NCBI GenBank assembly: GCA_937900135.1
Contig: CALCDJ010000018.1
Location: 4,590-68,589 of the forward strand
Length of the DNA stretch: 64,000 nt
Origin: an uncultured Blautia sp.
Lineage (GTDB): Bacteria; Bacillota; Clostridia; Lachnospirales; Lachnospiraceae
Direction: 5' to 3'
This document shows positions 41,556 to 49,524 of this stretch, in pieces; position 1 is the stretch's first letter, and each line of letters starts with the position of its first letter. The position numbers and the translations under genes are program-made. The notes under the pieces are model-generated. The model did no database searches, was not told the DNA's origin, and saw only the letters and a program-made list of their open reading frames with translations.

Positions 41556-42944
41556 ATGCCAATTAGTGAAAATATGGTACAGGAAATTGTACAGGAAGTT
41601 ATGGCGAAAATGCAGATTGCGGACGCTCCGGCCGGAAAACATGGCGTTTTTAAGGATATGAACGAGGCTATCGAGGCTGCAAAAAAGTCTGAGACAATCG
41701 TGAAAAAAATGTCCATGGACCAGAGAGAAAAGATTATTACCTGCATCCGTAAAAAAATCAAAGAAAACGCAGAAGTTCTGGCTCGTATGGGAGTAGAAGA
41801 AACCGGAATGGGTAATGTTGGAGATAAGATTCTGAAGCATCATTTGGTAGCGGATAAAACTCCTGGTACAGAAGATATCACCACTACTGCATGGTCTGGA
41901 GACAGAGGTCTGACTCTGATTGAAATGGGACCTTTTGGTGTAATCGGCGCCATTACTCCATGTACAAACCCAAGCGAAACCGTTCTTTGCAATACCATAG
42001 GAATGCTGGCAGGTGGAAATACCGTTGTATTTAACCCACATCCGGCAGCGATCAAAACTTCCATTTATGCAATCAATCTTCTGAATGAAGCTTCTCTGGA
42101 ATCCGGCGGTCCGGACAATATTGCGGTAACCGTAGAGAACCCAACTCTGGAAACCAGTGATATTATGATGAAACATAAGGATATCCCGTTGATTGCCGCA
42201 ACAGGAGGACCTGGCGTGGTAACTGCGGTTCTTTCTTCCGGAAAACGTGGAATCGGCGCTGGTGCCGGCAATCCTCCGGCTCTGGTAGACGAAACTGCAG
42301 ATGTCAGAAAAGCAGCGCAGGATATTGTCAATGGATGTACTTTTGATAACAATCTTCCATGTATTGCAGAAAAAGAGATCGTTGCAGTATCTCCTATTGT
42401 TGATGAACTGATGCATTATCTGGTTACAGAAAATGATTGTTATTTAGCTTCTGAAGAAGAACAGAAGAAACTGACAGAAGTAGTTCTTGCAGGAGGAAGA
42501 CTGAATCGTAAATGCGTAGGACGCGATGCCAGGACACTCCTTTCCATGATCGGAGTAGAAGTACCTGCAAATATTCGCTGTATCGTATTTGAAGGTCCAA
42601 AGGAACATCCGTTGATCGCAACAGAACTTATGATGCCGATTCTTGGTGTCGTAAGAGCAAAAGATTTTGATGATGCAGTAGAGCAGGCTGTATGGCTGGA
42701 ACACGGCAATCGCCACTCTGCCCACATCCATTCCAAAAACGTTGACAACATCACAAAATATGCGAAAGCAATCGATACCGCAATCCTTGTTAAGAATGCA
42801 CCTTCTTATGCAGCTCTTGGATTTGGCGGAGAAGGTTACTGTACATTTACCATCGCCAGCCGTACAGGAGAGGGCTTGACCAGTGCAAGCACTTTTACCA
42901 AGAGAAGACGCTGTGTAATGTCTGACAGTCTTTGCATTCGATAA
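41556..42944 (+). CDS. pduP: CoA-acylating propionaldehyde dehydrogenase PduP
   Basis: 462 residues. The N-terminal ISENMVQEIVQEVMAKMQIA is an amphipathic encapsulation helix, followed by a linker. The dehydrogenase core shows IGAITPCTNPSETVLCNTIG (cofactor site) and the catalytic Cys in FDNNLPCIAEKEIVAV. Oxidises propionaldehyde to propionyl-CoA with NAD+ inside the shell, feeding PduL. AAAGGAGG precedes the ATG. It follows the aldolase after 30 bases. Confidence 0.95.
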   Translation: MPISENMVQEIVQEVMAKMQIADAPAGKHGVFKDMNEAIEAAKKSETIVKKMSMDQREKIITCIRKKIKENAEVLARMGVEETGMGNVGDKILKHHLVADKTPGTEDITTTAWSGDRGLTLIEMGPFGVIGAITPCTNPSETVLCNTIGMLAGGNTVVFNPHPAAIKTSIYAINLLNEASLESGGPDNIAVTVENPTLETSDIMMKHKDIPLIAATGGPGVVTAVLSSGKRGIGAGAGNPPALVDETADVRKAAQDIVNGCTFDNNLPCIAEKEIVAVSPIVDELMHYLVTENDCYLASEEEQKKLTEVVLAGGRLNRKCVGRDARTLLSMIGVEVPANIRCIVFEGPKEHPLIATELMMPILGVVRAKDFDDAVEQAVWLEHGNRHSAHIHSKNVDNITKYAKAIDTAILVKNAPSYAALGFGGEGYCTFTIASRTGEGLTSASTFTKRRRCVMSDSLCIR

Positions 42945-42960
42945 TCAGGAGGAAGACAAG

Positions 42961-44193
42961 ATGGATATGAATAATGTTAATATTGAAGAGATCGTAAAAC
43001 AGGTTCTTTCCGGTATGACCGGTAAAACTCCGGCAGCTGCACCGGCTGCTGCATCATGTGCAGCTCCCGCATGCAAGGCAATTCCAAAAACTGCAAGAGT
43101 TGCTATGCTGACAGGACTGGAACATTACGAGATCAAAGAATTCCCAATTCCAGAACTGGGAGATGACGATATTCTCGTTAAAGTAGAAGGCTGTGGAATC
43201 TGTGGAACAGATGCTCATGAATTTAAGAGAGATCCGTTCGGCCTGATTCCGGTAGCTTTGGGACATGAAGGAACCGGTGAAATCGTGGCAATGGGTAAAA
43301 ACGTAAAAGTAGATACCGCCGGAAAACCGGTAAAGGTTGGAGATAAGGTAGTTACCTGTATGATCTTCAAGGATGATCCGGAAATCACTATGTTCGATCT
43401 GAACAAGAAAAATGTAGGCGGCGCTGATGTATACGGATTACTTCCAGATGACGATGTTCATCTGAATGGATGGTTCTCCGATTATATCTTTATCAGAGGC
43501 GGACAGTTTGGCTCCACATTCTTCAACGTAAGTGATCTGGATCTGGATTCCCGTATTTTGATTGAGCCTTGCGCTGTTTTGATCCATGCAGTAGAAAGAG
43601 CAAAAACAACAGGAATTCTTCGTTTCAACAGCAGAGTTGTGGTTCAGGGATGTGGACCGATTGGTTTGATCTGTATCGCAATTCTTCGTACCATGGGTAT
43701 CCAGAATATCTGTGCAGTAGACGGCGAGCAGAAACGTCTTGATTTTGCTAAGAAGATGGGTGCTGATATGACTGTAAACTTCAAGGATCATCAGGGAATT
43801 GAAGCTCTTGCAGGTGCAGTGAAGGATGCGTTCGGCGGACATCTTGCAGATTTTGCATTCCAGTGTACAGGTTCCCCTGTTGCACATGCAAACATCTACA
43901 AATTCATCCGGAACGGCGGCGGACTTTGTGAGTTAGGTTTCTTCATCAATGGTGGAGACGCAACCATCAATCCGCACTTCGATATCTGCTCCAAAGAGAT
44001 CACAACCGTAGGTTCCTGGGTATATACCCTGAGAGACTATGTGACAACCTTTGATTTCTTGAAGAGAGCGAAGGGAATCGGACTTCCAATGTCTGAACTG
44101 ATCACAGACAGATTCCCGTTGGAACAGATCAATGAAGCACATCAGACAAATCTTGCTATGACTGGTCTGAAGATCGCAATTATCAATGAATAA
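42961..44193 (+). CDS. Zinc-type (MDR) alcohol dehydrogenase with N-terminal encapsulation peptide
   Basis: 410 residues. Residues 1-18 (NVNIEEIVKQVLSGMTG) are an encapsulation-type helix, followed by an Ala/Pro-rich linker. The MDR core has VEGCGICGTDAHEF (catalytic zinc Cys), GHEGTGEIVAMG and the Rossmann motif VVVQGCGPIGLICIAIL. The structural-zinc lobe with four spaced Cys is not apparent. Luminal targeting suggests it reduces propionaldehyde, or lactaldehyde from the aldolase, recycling NADH; a separate iron-type alcohol dehydrogenase is also encoded here. AGGAGG precedes the ATG. Confidence 0.88.
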   Translation: MDMNNVNIEEIVKQVLSGMTGKTPAAAPAAASCAAPACKAIPKTARVAMLTGLEHYEIKEFPIPELGDDDILVKVEGCGICGTDAHEFKRDPFGLIPVALGHEGTGEIVAMGKNVKVDTAGKPVKVGDKVVTCMIFKDDPEITMFDLNKKNVGGADVYGLLPDDDVHLNGWFSDYIFIRGGQFGSTFFNVSDLDLDSRILIEPCAVLIHAVERAKTTGILRFNSRVVVQGCGPIGLICIAILRTMGIQNICAVDGEQKRLDFAKKMGADMTVNFKDHQGIEALAGAVKDAFGGHLADFAFQCTGSPVAHANIYKFIRNGGGLCELGFFINGGDATINPHFDICSKEITTVGSWVYTLRDYVTTFDFLKRAKGIGLPMSELITDRFPLEQINEAHQTNLAMTGLKIAIINE

Positions 44194-44218
44194 TTTGCGG
44201 CTGTAAAGGAGAAGCAGT

Positions 44219-44533
44219 ATGGCAGAAGCTGTAGGAATTTTGGAAGTGTTTGGGCTGACCACAGCCTTCGTGGCAGGGGATGCCGGATGTAAGGCAGCCA
44301 ATGTACGCTTGGAGGTTTTTGACAAAAATAAGCCGGCCAACGCAGACAGCCTGCCGGTACCGCTTTTGGTCTGTGTAAAGTTCCGCGGAAGCGTAACCGA
44401 TGTAACTGCAGCGGTGGAAGCCGGAATAGAGGCAGCGAATCAGCTGGCCGGAGTGGTACAGCATTATGTGATCCCGAATCCGGAAGAGGGTACGGTAAAA
44501 ATGTTAAAAATCAGTGCTTTGGATAAAAGCTGA
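44219..44533 (+). CDS. BMC-H shell protein
   Basis: 104 residues, single BMC domain: AVGILEVFGLTTAFVAGDAG, CKAANVRLEVF and the C-terminal AGVVQHYVIPNPEEG. It has an insertion of about 12 residues (KNKPANADSLPVP) before the VCVKFRGSV strand, which distinguishes it from the PduA/J-like paralogues downstream and may alter the pore or edge. AAAGGAG precedes the ATG. Forms hexameric tiles of the shell. Confidence 0.9.
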   Translation: MAEAVGILEVFGLTTAFVAGDAGCKAANVRLEVFDKNKPANADSLPVPLLVCVKFRGSVTDVTAAVEAGIEAANQLAGVVQHYVIPNPEEGTVKMLKISALDKS

Positions 44534-44589
44534 TCTGAGCTCCGAAGCATTTAAATACTTAGAGAATGAAAATTCAGGAGGAATGAATC

Positions 44590-44865
44590 ATGGCACAGGA
44601 AGCATTAGGAATGGTGGAAACCAGAGGACTTACCGCTGCGATTGAGGCAGCAGATGCAATGACAAAAGCAGCAGAGGTTTCTTTAGTTGGAACAGAAAAA
44701 ATCGGTTCCGGTCTTGTAACTGTTATGGTTCGCGGTGATGTCGGAGCTGTAAAAGCTGCAGTAGAAAGCGGAAGCGCAGCAGCATCCAGACTTGGCGAAT
44801 TAGTTGCAACACATGTAATTCCAAGACCACACACAGACGTAGAAAAAATCCTTCCAGGAATCTGA
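44590..44865 (+). CDS. BMC-H shell protein (PduA/PduJ-like)
   Basis: 91 residues, a canonical minimal BMC domain: QEALGMVETRGLTAAIEAAD, then LVTVMVRGDVGAVKAAVESG and VATHVIPRPHTDVEKILPG. The KIGSG pore-loop motif matches the small-molecule pores of PduA-type hexamers. AGGAGG lies ten bases before the ATG. It is over 90% identical by eye to the BMC domain of the gene at 45302, so the two arose by recent duplication. Confidence 0.94.
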   Translation: MAQEALGMVETRGLTAAIEAADAMTKAAEVSLVGTEKIGSGLVTVMVRGDVGAVKAAVESGSAAASRLGELVATHVIPRPHTDVEKILPGI

Positions 44866-44884
44866 TTCAGCAATGAGCCATGGG

Positions 44885-44944
44885 CAGGATAGAACATGAG
44901 GACTGTGCAAGTTCGCTTGCAAACAACCTTCATGGCAGATCCTG
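44885..44944 (+). other. Large intercistronic RNA hairpin in the BMC operon
   Basis: CAGGAT/ATCCTG, CATGAGG/CCTTCATG and TGCAAG-TTCG-CTTGCA nest into one long imperfect stem capped by a TTCG tetraloop. No T-tract follows. It lies in the 128-base gap between two shell genes, suggesting RNA processing or stability control of shell stoichiometry. Confidence 0.65.
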
Positions 44945-44993
44945 TATAAGGCGATTTGGGTAGATTTATAATTGATTTAAAAGGAGTTCGCTC

Positions 44994-45290
44994 ATGGGTA
45001 AATCATATGGTTTTATTGAGATCACTGGTGTGGTAGCGGCAATTGATGCCCTGGACATCATGTGTAAAACTGCAGACGTTGAGCTGGCGTCATGGGAGCG
45101 TAAGCTGGGCGGACGACTGGTTACCATTATTATTGAAGGCGATGTTGCAGCTGTCACAGAAGCTGTGGAAGCAGCGGTGGCAAATGCGATCAAGAAACCG
45201 GCGTGCTATGCAGTAATTGCCCGTCCACATGAAGAAATCGTCAAGATGGTGGAATTAAGTGCAAGTCGATGGAAAAACAAGGAACAATAG
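44994..45290 (+). CDS. BMC-H shell protein
   Basis: 98 residues. Divergent single BMC domain: GKSYGFIEITGVVAAIDALD, LGGRLVTIIIEGDVAAVTEA, ACYAVIARPHEEIVKMV. The pore-loop position reads RKLGGR rather than KIGSG, so pore selectivity probably differs from the PduA-like paralogues. AAAAGGAG precedes the ATG. Followed after 11 bases by the dual-start shell gene. Confidence 0.9.
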   Translation: MGKSYGFIEITGVVAAIDALDIMCKTADVELASWERKLGGRLVTIIIEGDVAAVTEAVEAAVANAIKKPACYAVIARPHEEIVKMVELSASRWKNKEQ

Positions 45291-45301
45291 GGGGATGAAC
45301 C

Positions 45302-45754
45302 ATGGCTGAAGAAAAAAAAACAACAGCGAAAAGCACAGCCCCTAAAAAGGCAGCGGCTCCCAGAAGAACCGCGAAAACAGCGGCAAAGGCAGCGGCCAAT
45401 GCAGACACTGTAACAAAAACAGAGATAATCAAAACAGAACAGGAAGCCCCTGTAATTGTTAAGGAGGAAAAAAGAATGACACAGGAAGCATTAGGAATGG
45501 TGGAAACCAGAGGACTTACAGCAGCGATCGAGGCAGCAGACCAGATGTGTAAAGCAGCAAACGTTGCTTTAGTTGGAACAGAAAAAATCGGTTCCGGTCT
45601 TGTAACCGTTATGGTTCGCGGAGATGTAGGAGCAGTAAAATCTGCAGTAGAAAGCGGAAGCGCAGCAGCATCCAGACTTGGTGAATTAGTTGCAACACAC
45701 GTAATCCCAAGACCACATACAGATGTAGAAAAAATCCTTCCGGTTTTAAAATAA
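45302..45754 (+). CDS. BMC-H shell protein with cationic N-terminal extension (long form)
   Basis: 150 residues. Residues 1-58 are a low-complexity tail rich in Lys, Ala, Thr and Arg (for example KKAAAPRRTAKTAAKAAANA) ending in an acidic patch. Residues 59-150 are a PduA/J-like BMC domain with the KIGSG pore motif. The long start has GGGGG upstream. Met59 has its own Shine-Dalgarno, so a 92-residue short form is likely too. The tail resembles PduB's N-terminal extension in role: a possible tether to cargo or to an anionic partner. Confidence 0.9.
   Translation: MAEEKKTTAKSTAPKKAAAPRRTAKTAAKAAANADTVTKTEIIKTEQEAPVIVKEEKRMTQEALGMVETRGLTAAIEAADQMCKAANVALVGTEKIGSGLVTVMVRGDVGAVKSAVESGSAAASRLGELVATHVIPRPHTDVEKILPVLK
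45461..45478 (+). promoter_or_regulatory. Internal ribosome binding site and start for a short BMC-H isoform
   Basis: AAGGAGG at 45461-45467, an eight-base spacer, then in-frame ATG at 45476. The downstream protein begins TQEALGMVETRG, aligned exactly with the start of the standalone paralogue at 44590. This site is stronger than that of the long form. Confidence 0.8.
45476..45754 (+). repeat. Second copy of a duplicated BMC-H coding unit
   Basis: This stretch is highly similar at DNA level to 44590-44865, including most third codon positions, forming a direct repeat of about 270 bases separated by roughly 600 bases. Recent duplication or gene conversion is likely. Confidence 0.8.
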
Positions 45755-45773
45755 CTAGAAAGCGGGTGTACTC

Positions 45774-46418
45774 TTGGAAACGAAGAATATTGAATTAATT
45801 ACAAAAATGGTAATCGATGCTCTGGATAAAAAAGAGGATCAGGGTAATGGCTTCATGGTTCCCATCGGAGTTTCCGCAAGACACATTCACTTGACACAGG
45901 AGCATGTAGAAGCATTGTTCGGACCTGGATATCAGCTTACCAAGAAGAAAGAGCTGATGGGAGGCCAGTTTGCTTCCAACGAAACGGTTACCATTGTGGG
46001 ATTAAAGCTTCGTGCAATCGAAAATGTACGAATCCTTGGTCCGGTTCGTAAAGCATCCCAGGTTGAGGTATCTGCGACAGATGCCATCAAGCTTGGTATG
46101 AAGGTACCGGTTCGTGAATCCGGCGATGTAGCAGGAAGTGCTCCTATTGCCATTGTAGGACCAAAGGGTGCCATTTATCTGAAAGAGGGCTGTATTGTGG
46201 CTATGCGTCACATTCACATGTCTCCGAAGGATGCTCAGGCAGCTGGTGTCAAAGACGGTGACATCGTTTCTGTGAAGGCTGACAATGAACGGGGAACAAT
46301 CTTTAATCATGTAAAGATCCGTGTACATGACAGCTTTACTCTGGAAATGCATATTGATACAGATGAAGCAAATGCAGCACAGATTGCCACAGGCAATACA
46401 GTTACGATTATAAAATAA
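45774..46418 (+). CDS. pduL: Phosphate propanoyltransferase PduL
   Basis: 214 residues from a TTG start. The N-terminal NIELITKMVIDALDKKEDQG is the encapsulation peptide. Two PduL domains follow, with zinc-binding His in VGVSARHIHLTQEHV-type (here GVSARHIHLTQEHV) and in VAMRHIHMSPKDA. Converts propionyl-CoA and phosphate to propionyl-phosphate, regenerating CoA inside the shell. No propionate kinase is in the window. The ribosome binding site is weak (GAAAGCGGG), so it may depend on translation of the preceding shell gene. Confidence 0.93.
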   Translation: METKNIELITKMVIDALDKKEDQGNGFMVPIGVSARHIHLTQEHVEALFGPGYQLTKKKELMGGQFASNETVTIVGLKLRAIENVRILGPVRKASQVEVSATDAIKLGMKVPVRESGDVAGSAPIAIVGPKGAIYLKEGCIVAMRHIHMSPKDAQAAGVKDGDIVSVKADNERGTIFNHVKIRVHDSFTLEMHIDTDEANAAQIATGNTVTIIK

Positions 46419-46428
46419 AAAGAACATT

Positions 46429-46469
46429 CCTCCAATACAGCCGGTGGCTTACGCCACCGGCAATGGAGG
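46429..46469 (+). other. Strong intercistronic hairpin after pduL
   Basis: CCTCCA/TGGAGG and a perfect GCCGGTGGC-TTAC-GCCACCGGC stem, with no T-tract. It lies in the 104-base gap before the BMC-P gene. It is too stable to be incidental and is probably an mRNA processing or 3'-protection element. Confidence 0.75.
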
Positions 46470-46522
46470 TTAAAGAGTTAAAGTAAAAATTCAGGCAGAA
46501 AAGAAAAAATGCGGAGGCTCAT

Positions 46523-46789
46523 ATGATTGTAGGCAAAGTAGTTGGAAGCGTGGTTTCCACGCGGAAGGATGAAAAATTAATTGGACAAAAATTTATGATT
46601 GTTGAGCCAGTGCATCATATGAAAGCTGACCTCAATCAGATTGTTGCCATCGATGTGATCGGGGCAGGAATCGGAGAGTATGTATTGGTGGCACAGGGAA
46701 GCGCAGCACGAATCGGCTGCGGCGTAGAAACAGCACCGGTTGATGCGGCCATTGTAGGAATCATTGATGACGGTGCAGGATTGGAGTAA
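46523..46789 (+). CDS. pduN: BMC-P vertex protein (PduN/EutN/CcmL type)
   Basis: 88 residues: MIVGKVVGSVVSTRKDEKLI, then GQKFMIVEP, VAIDVIGAGIGEYVLVAQGS and AARIGCGVETAPVDAAIVGI. This is the OB-fold pentamer that caps shell vertices. GGAGG precedes the ATG. It is the only BMC-P in the locus, so it should form all vertices. The next gene begins four bases later. Confidence 0.95.
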   Translation: MIVGKVVGSVVSTRKDEKLIGQKFMIVEPVHHMKADLNQIVAIDVIGAGIGEYVLVAQGSAARIGCGVETAPVDAAIVGIIDDGAGLE

Positions 46790-46793
46790 CGCC

Positions 46794-48122
46794 ATGGAAA
46801 TCAAAGAATTACAGAAAATTATACAGGAGAATGGTGTAGTAGGTGCCGGTGGAGCCGGATTCCCTACTTACGTGAAAATCGATGAGCGTGCAAACACCAT
46901 CCTCATGAACTGTGCAGAGTGTGAACCTTTACTGAAGTTACATAGACAGTTATTAGAGAAACACGCGTATGAGATTATGAAAACATTCCATATGATTGCA
47001 GAGACCGTAGGCGCCTCTGAAGCGATCATTGGAATAAAAAAATCTTATGTACAGACTATTCAGGCTTTAGAGCAGCACATCGAAGAGTTCCCCAATATGC
47101 GGATTCATCTTCTGGAAGAAGTGTATCCCATGGGAGACGAAGTTGTACTGATCTATGAGGCGACCGGACGCGTGGTAAGACCAGGCGGACTGCCCATTGA
47201 GCAGGGAGTTGCCGTATTTAATGTAGAAACCATCTACAATGTTTACCGCGCAGTGGAAAAACAGAAACCGGTTACAGATAAATACGTGTCTGTGGTAGCA
47301 GAAGTCAGCAATCCGGTTACAGTAAGAGTTCCTCTTGGCTGTACCCTGGATGAAGTAGTTGCACAGGCAGGAAACGTAACAGTGAAGGATCCCGTATATT
47401 TTGTGGGAGGCCCTATGATGGGACGAATCGGAAGCGGTTCTGAACCTGTTACAAAAACAACGAATGCAATTCTGGTTCTTCCAAAGGACCATGTCATTGT
47501 AATGAAGAAGCAGAGATCTTCTTCCATAGATTTAAAGAGAGCGGCATCCATCTGTTGTCAGTGTAACACCTGTACAGATCTTTGCCCGAGAAATAACCTG
47601 GGACATCCCATTGATCCGGCTCTTTTCATGAGAGCAGCATCCAATGGAGATTTCAGAAACCTGAATCCATATCTGGATGCAAACTTCTGCAGTTCCTGCG
47701 GTGTATGTGAAATGTATTCCTGTCCTCAGAGTCTGGCGCCGAGAAGCCTTCTGGCTGATATGAAGGGCGGACTTCGTAAGGCAGGTGTAAAACCGCCTCA
47801 GGGGGTACAGGCAGCGCCGGTACCATCCGCGAGAGAATTCCGCAAAGTTCCGGAAGAACGATTGATGGCTCGTCTGGCTCTGACCAAATATGACAAAGAC
47901 GCACCTATGGATGAAACACTTGTGGCAGTTCCAAAGGTGAAGATTTTGTTAAGCCAGCATATCGGTGCTCCGGCACAGGCAATTGTAAGCGTAGGCGATG
48001 AAGTGACAAGAGGACAGATGATCGCAAAACCTGCCAATGGTTTAAGCGTAGGTATTCATGCTACCATCTGTGGTAAAGTAACAGAAGTGACAGACCGCCA
48101 CATTGTAATTGCAAGAAATTAG
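46794..48122 (+). CDS. pduS: PduS-like flavoprotein/Fe-S cobalamin reductase (RnfC-like)
   Basis: About 442 residues. N-terminal Gly-rich NGVVGAGGAGFPTYVKI and NCAECEPLLK match the flavin/NADH-binding RnfC-like domain; an SLBB region follows (VRVPLGCTLDEVVAQAG, VGGPMMGRIG). Two 4Fe-4S motifs are CCQCNTCTDLCPRN and CSSCGVCEMYSCPQS. PduS reduces cob(III)alamin and associates with PduT. Its presence fits the B12-dependent dehydratase, but PduS is also found in B12-free microcompartments, where it may handle NADH. ATG at 46794 after GGAG. Confidence 0.92.
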   Translation: MEIKELQKIIQENGVVGAGGAGFPTYVKIDERANTILMNCAECEPLLKLHRQLLEKHAYEIMKTFHMIAETVGASEAIIGIKKSYVQTIQALEQHIEEFPNMRIHLLEEVYPMGDEVVLIYEATGRVVRPGGLPIEQGVAVFNVETIYNVYRAVEKQKPVTDKYVSVVAEVSNPVTVRVPLGCTLDEVVAQAGNVTVKDPVYFVGGPMMGRIGSGSEPVTKTTNAILVLPKDHVIVMKKQRSSSIDLKRAASICCQCNTCTDLCPRNNLGHPIDPALFMRAASNGDFRNLNPYLDANFCSSCGVCEMYSCPQSLAPRSLLADMKGGLRKAGVKPPQGVQAAPVPSAREFRKVPEERLMARLALTKYDKDAPMDETLVAVPKVKILLSQHIGAPAQAIVSVGDEVTRGQMIAKPANGLSVGIHATICGKVTEVTDRHIVIARN

Positions 48123-48138
48123 AAAGGACGTGCAGAAA

Positions 48139-48687
48139 ATGAGTAAAGCAATCGGAATGATTGAATTTAAAACCACCGCCACTGGTATCACCGCAGCAGA
48201 TGCCATGGTGAAGACATCTGAAGTGGAGATCGTTGAAGCGCAGACCGTATGTCCGGGAAAATATATTGCAATTATTACCGGAGATTTAAGTGCGGTCAAA
48301 GCAGCTGTTGACGCAGCGGTAACCACTTATGAGGACAAATGCATCGACAGCTTTGTTCTTGGTAACCCACACGAATCCATTTTCCCGGCGATTTATGGAA
48401 CTACAGCAGTAGAAGAAATCAGCGCCCTTGGAATTCTGGAAACCTATGATGCAGCTTCTATTATTGAAGCCGCAGACCAGGCTGCAAAAACAGCAATCGT
48501 AGATCTGATTGAACTTCGTATTGCCAAAGGTATGTGTGGAAAATCCTATATGCTGATCACAGGAGAAGTTTCTGCAGTGGAAGCGTCTATTGAACGGGCG
48601 AAAGAACTTGTTGCAGAAAAAGGCATGTATCTGGATTCTTCTGTCATTGCCCATCCAGACAGACGAATGATCGACAATATCTTATAA
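48139..48687 (+). CDS. pduT: Tandem BMC-T shell protein PduT
   Basis: About 182 residues, two BMC domains (SKAIGMIEFKTTATGITAAD and SALGILETYDAASIIEAADQ). Cys38 in AQTVCPGKY is at the same position as the Fe-S ligand of Salmonella PduT, which supports this start codon over the one ten codons upstream. The trimer would hold a 4Fe-4S cluster in its central pore and pass electrons to or from the adjacent PduS. AGAAAGGA precedes the ATG. It is the only BMC-T here; no PduB-type trimer is present. Confidence 0.94.
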   Translation: MSKAIGMIEFKTTATGITAADAMVKTSEVEIVEAQTVCPGKYIAIITGDLSAVKAAVDAAVTTYEDKCIDSFVLGNPHESIFPAIYGTTAVEEISALGILETYDAASIIEAADQAAKTAIVDLIELRIAKGMCGKSYMLITGEVSAVEASIERAKELVAEKGMYLDSSVIAHPDRRMIDNIL

Positions 48688-48727
48688 AACCAGACAATTG
48701 TAGTGCAAAAGGAAGTGGGCAAACAAA

Positions 48728-49492
48728 ATGCTAGCATTAGAAAGACGTAATTTAATTCTGGAAAAGCTGCAGACGGAAAAACGGGTTGTAGTCAGCGAAC
48801 TGAGCCAGCTTTACGATGTCTCAGAGGAAACCATCCGCCGGGATCTGGACAAGCTCGAAAAAGAAGGGCTTGCCACAAAGAGCTATGGCGGTGCAGTGAT
48901 CAATGAAGATGTCAGTATTGATTTGCCCTTTAATGTACGAAAAAACCAGAATGTAACAGGAAAACAGCTCATGGCGGAGATTGTAGCTTCCATGGTTCAG
49001 GAAGGGGATCATATCTTTCTGGATGCCAGTACCACAGCTGTTTTCATTGCAAAAGCCCTAAAAGAAAAGGAACGTCTGACCGTAATTACCAACTCTGTGG
49101 AGATCCTGATCGAACTTTCGGATGTATCCGGGTGGAATATCATATCCACAGGGGGCGTAATGAAGGAAGGCTATCTGGCATTTCTGGGATCTCGTACGGA
49201 AGAGGCCATTCGTTCCTACTATGTGGACAAGGTTATCTTTTCCTGTAAGGCCATGGATCATCAGCTTGGCCTGATGGAATCAAAAGAAGCCTTTGGAACC
49301 ACAAAAAAAGCCATGATGACTTCCGGACGCAAAAAAATTCTGGTGGTAGACAGCACAAAATTTGACCAGACCGCATTTTCCATAGCAGGAAGCTTGCGGG
49401 ATGTGGATGTGGTCGTGACAGATCAGAAGCCTTCTGAGAAATGGATGAACCATTTTGGAGAGCTAGGAATCCAATGTATTTATTCCAAATGA
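48728..49492 (+). CDS. DeoR-family regulator of the propanediol locus
   Basis: 254 residues. N-terminal helix-turn-helix: LERRNLILEKLQTEKRVVVS, ELSQLYDVSEETIRRDLDKL and EGLATKSYGGAV. The C-terminal DeoR sensor domain has FLDASTTAVFIAKAL and VIFSCKAMDHQLGLM, which usually binds a sugar phosphate. Located inside the operon between pduT and the iron alcohol dehydrogenase. A phosphorylated deoxy-sugar or DHAP would be a logical inducer. The shared A-rich repeats at both promoters are candidate binding sites. Confidence 0.92.
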   Translation: MLALERRNLILEKLQTEKRVVVSELSQLYDVSEETIRRDLDKLEKEGLATKSYGGAVINEDVSIDLPFNVRKNQNVTGKQLMAEIVASMVQEGDHIFLDASTTAVFIAKALKEKERLTVITNSVEILIELSDVSGWNIISTGGVMKEGYLAFLGSRTEEAIRSYYVDKVIFSCKAMDHQLGLMESKEAFGTTKKAMMTSGRKKILVVDSTKFDQTAFSIAGSLRDVDVVVTDQKPSEKWMNHFGELGIQCIYSK

Positions 49493-49524
49493 TCTGAGAC
49501 TACAGAAAAAAGGAGCAATTGAGT

